Shown in pieces: positions 3,926 through 6,096 of a DNA stretch of 6,096 nucleotides. Under the pieces are notes generated by a model. The model was given only the letters and a program-made list of their open reading frames with translations. It had not been told where the DNA came from and searched no databases. The position numbers were made by a program, and so were the translations under genes. Position 1 is the first letter of the stretch. Every line of letters starts with the position of its first letter. Source of the stretch: Acidobacteriaceae bacterium. Lineage in GTDB: Bacteria; Acidobacteriota; Terriglobia; Terriglobales; SbA1. Where the stretch lies: assembly GCA_003136335.1 (NCBI GenBank), contig PLEA01000623.1, forward strand, positions 3,315-9,410. The letters run 5' to 3'.

Positions 3926-6096
3926 TTAGAAGCGAACGCGTGCGCCCACCTCGATCTGCCGGTCGCCGCCAGCCTGCTCCTGGGCTGAGCCGGCATTCAG
4001 AGCGCCGAAACCGGACGGGCCTTCGAAGAGAGCCACCGCGGTGTTGCCAGTCGGATCCAGCCACTGATTGTGGTTGAAAACGTTAGCGAACACGCCTTGT
4101 AATTCCAGGCTAACACTCTCCGTCACTCGGAAATTCTTCTTGATGCTGAAGTCCATATTCCAGTAGGGCAGGCCGTTGAGTATACCAAAGCCGGAGTCCC
4201 GGTTATCTAACCCCAGAATCGGATTACGGAAGCTGTTAATCGCTGCCGTGCCGTTCGCGAAGAGATTCACCGGCAACCCGCTCGAGGGCTGGTTGTAGTA
4301 GGCGTGACAGCATTTGAAAGGTCCAACCGGCACCGCATTTTCTTCGCCAAAGAAGTTGATGTTATCCCCGGCGCCGTATTCCTGGCCGCCTCCGGTCGTG
4401 GTCAGCAGCTCGATCGGAGAGCCGCTGCCCGCGGTGAAGATAGACGAGAACGTCCATCCGCCTAGCGCCCGTCCCATGAGTCCATGCTGCCCCTTATAGA
4501 AGGGCGGCTGGTACACAAAGAACATGTTGTAGACGAACTTGCGGTTAAAGGACTGTACGCCGTACCCCGTATAGGGGTTGAAGACATCGTCCATAGTGAA
4601 TGAACTGGTGGCCTGGACCACTGCTGATGTCCCCAAGGCTTTGGACGAGGTGAAGTTCGACTGCATCGTCAATCCTCTCCAGTCCGCCATCTTCACCGAG
4701 GCGAAGCCCCCGTTGTAGTTTCCGGAGCCTACGCTGGCGTTAACACCAATGCCCGAGGTCATCTGCGGCCCCAAAGGCCCTGTGGTTGTGTTCATCATAC
4801 TGTGCGGGAAGTTGAACGCGCCGCTGTCCAAATCGCTCCACAGGCTCCACACTTGAGCATTGGCGAGAGCGCCGGTGGCATTGGGGTTCACCGCCTTGGA
4901 AGCAGCCCCTTCCCTGTAGACCACCGCCGCCGTGCAACTGCTAAACCCGTTGCAGTACCCGTTGGGTGAGTTCGCCAGCGCCGCCTCGAAGAACGGCTGC
5001 GGGGTCACCGCCCCCGCGTTGGCCGCGCAACCGCCGCCGGCCAGCCCGGTTACGCCGCCGCAGTATTGCAGCACCACATTCTTGTAGGCTTGAGCGAACT
5101 GCTGCCCGCCCATCGTCATCATGTAGGGCACCGCGTTCAGGTTGAGGGGTTGGTACTCGTGGGTGATTCTGCGCCCGATGTAGCCCAGTTCCAATGTGAC
5201 CTTGCGGGACAACTGGCGTTGAATGGTCAAGTCGAACGAGTCCACCACGTTGGGCCGGAAATTCGGATCCAGGGACTCGGCGGTGGCGGTCGAAATGGCA
5301 TTGTATCCGGGAAAATCCGGTTGCGGCAGCGTCGCACTGGGCTGCTGCAGTGGGGCAGTCAAGCCATCCACGCCAATGCGGAAAGCATTCGCCGGCGTGG
5401 CTGTGTTTCCTGACGCGCCGCAGGTGCCGTTACTGAAGCCACTGCCGACGCACTGCACCGGCTGGAGGAGGCCCGTGCCCAGCAGGGGCACCAGCACCAA
5501 GTCCACTCCGTTCAAGCGCCCGAAGATGCGGCCGTAGCCGCCGCGAATCACCGTATCTTCGTGACCGAACATCTTCCCGCCCAGCGAATCGCTGTCGAAG
5601 TGCGGGTTCCAGGCCAGGGCGACGCGCGGGCTGAATGAGCCGTAATACGGGTTGTAGGGATATTTCAGCCCGTTCTCGGTATTGCCCACCAAGGCAAACC
5701 CGACCTCGGGATTGTATACTTGCCCCTGCAGCGCCGCCCGCCTCCGGTTCGCCAGGTAGGATAGCGCCCCAATTGGCTGGTCCGACTGATCCACAAACTC
5801 CACCTGCTTGCCCGTTGCTTCGACTGGCGGCATCTCCAGCGTCCAGCCCATACCGTAAGTCAGGGTGAACGTCGGCTTCATGTGCCAGGTGTCGCTAAAA
5901 TATGTGTTGTAGTAGGGGATGGTGCTCTTGTCGAATGCCGGTGTCAGCGGAGGATTCAAGGCCAGGTTTGAGCCACTCCGGGTATAGACGGTCTGGGCGA
6001 TGGAAACGATGCCCAGCGCCGCCGCGGTAAGGGAAGGGCAGTTGGGGATGTTGGGATCATTGCAAATCGATACATTGGACGCGAGTTCCGATCCGG
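3926..6096 (-). CDS. TonB-dependent receptor, Oar-like, C-terminal 722 residues (5' end outside window)
   Basis: This is the beta-barrel part of a large outer-membrane TonB-dependent receptor. Counting from the right edge, family-typical strands are SDTWHMKPTFTLTYGMGW (67-84), LELGYIGRR (301-309), FNRKFVYNMFFVYQPPF (516-532), GWTFSSIFTAGSGSPI (545-560), NMDFSIKKNFRV (646-657) and FANVFNHNQW (669-678); the C-terminus GARVRF ends in phenylalanine, as outer-membrane barrels usually do for BAM recognition. This pattern matches Oar-like receptors with an N-terminal carboxypeptidase-regulatory-like domain, which here would lie outside the window together with the plug. The frame is open to 6096; an internal TTG at 5959 is not the real start. 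Ten cysteines occur as five close pairs, probably in surface loops. Such receptors import large or scarce nutrients using TonB-ExbBD energy; the ligand is unknown. A hairpin follows the TAG/TAA-type stop at 3926-3928. Confidence 0.92.
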   Translation of the reverse strand, partial: GSELASNVSICNDPNIPNCPSLTAAALGIVSIAQTVYTRSGSNLALNPPLTPAFDKSTIPYYNTYFSDTWHMKPTFTLTYGMGWTLEMPPVEATGKQVEFVDQSDQPIGALSYLANRRRAALQGQVYNPEVGFALVGNTENGLKYPYNPYYGSFSPRVALAWNPHFDSDSLGGKMFGHEDTVIRGGYGRIFGRLNGVDLVLVPLLGTGLLQPVQCVGSGFSNGTCGASGNTATPANAFRIGVDGLTAPLQQPSATLPQPDFPGYNAISTATAESLDPNFRPNVVDSFDLTIQRQLSRKVTLELGYIGRRITHEYQPLNLNAVPYMMTMGGQQFAQAYKNVVLQYCGGVTGLAGGGCAANAGAVTPQPFFEAALANSPNGYCNGFSSCTAAVVYREGAASKAVNPNATGALANAQVWSLWSDLDSGAFNFPHSMMNTTTGPLGPQMTSGIGVNASVGSGNYNGGFASVKMADWRGLTMQSNFTSSKALGTSAVVQATSSFTMDDVFNPYTGYGVQSFNRKFVYNMFFVYQPPFYKGQHGLMGRALGGWTFSSIFTAGSGSPIELLTTTGGGQEYGAGDNINFFGEENAVPVGPFKCCHAYYNQPSSGLPVNLFANGTAAINSFRNPILGLDNRDSGFGILNGLPYWNMDFSIKKNFRVTESVSLELQGVFANVFNHNQWLDPTGNTAVALFEGPSGFGALNAGSAQEQAGGDRQIEVGARVRF

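Noticed and set aside
1..6096. CRISPR array, tRNA, rRNA, riboswitch, phage or defence module
   Set aside because: No spaced direct repeats, cloverleaf, rRNA-like stretch or recognisable defence protein was found on either strand.

Overview
The window is a gene-sparse, partly decayed stretch of bacterial chromosome. Nearly all coding signal lies on the minus strand. The best clue to the host is the right-hand gene, a large TonB-dependent receptor of the Oar-like type that is strongly expanded in Acidobacteriota. Moderate to high GC and an integrase-core transposase tail of a kind I associate with the same phylum agree with this. The assignment is an inference, because no rRNA or other marker gene is present.

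Layout, left to right. Positions 1-508 (minus) hold two small unknown genes joined by an ATGA stop/start overlap; the upstream one carries an apparent one-base deletion. Positions 509-864 hold no convincing gene, only a possible plus-strand coding remnant. Positions 865-1773 (minus) hold an intact, probably exported metallo-beta-lactamase-fold hydrolase of the RNase Z-like class. Positions 1819-2225 (minus) hold two damaged small membrane-protein genes, again joined by ATGA; the upstream one is cut off by a transposase remnant on the plus strand (2228-2450). Positions 2451-2757 appear empty. Positions 2758-3432 (minus) hold an intact LysE/RhtB-family exporter. Positions 3511-3842 (minus) hold the frameshifted C-terminal end of a GMC oxidoreductase. 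A strong 11-bp hairpin (3885-3915) separates it from the TonB-dependent receptor (3926-6096, minus), whose N-terminus lies beyond the right edge.

The pieces do not form one pathway. Three intact genes (hydrolase, exporter, receptor) stand among truncated or frameshifted remnants of at least five others. I infer an accessory region that has gone through insertion, deletion and decay, although base errors in the assembly could explain part of the frameshift pattern. I found no CRISPR array, tRNA, rRNA, riboswitch or evident defence system, and I do not claim a new system here. The unknown ATGA-coupled pair at the left edge is the least explained coding signal.
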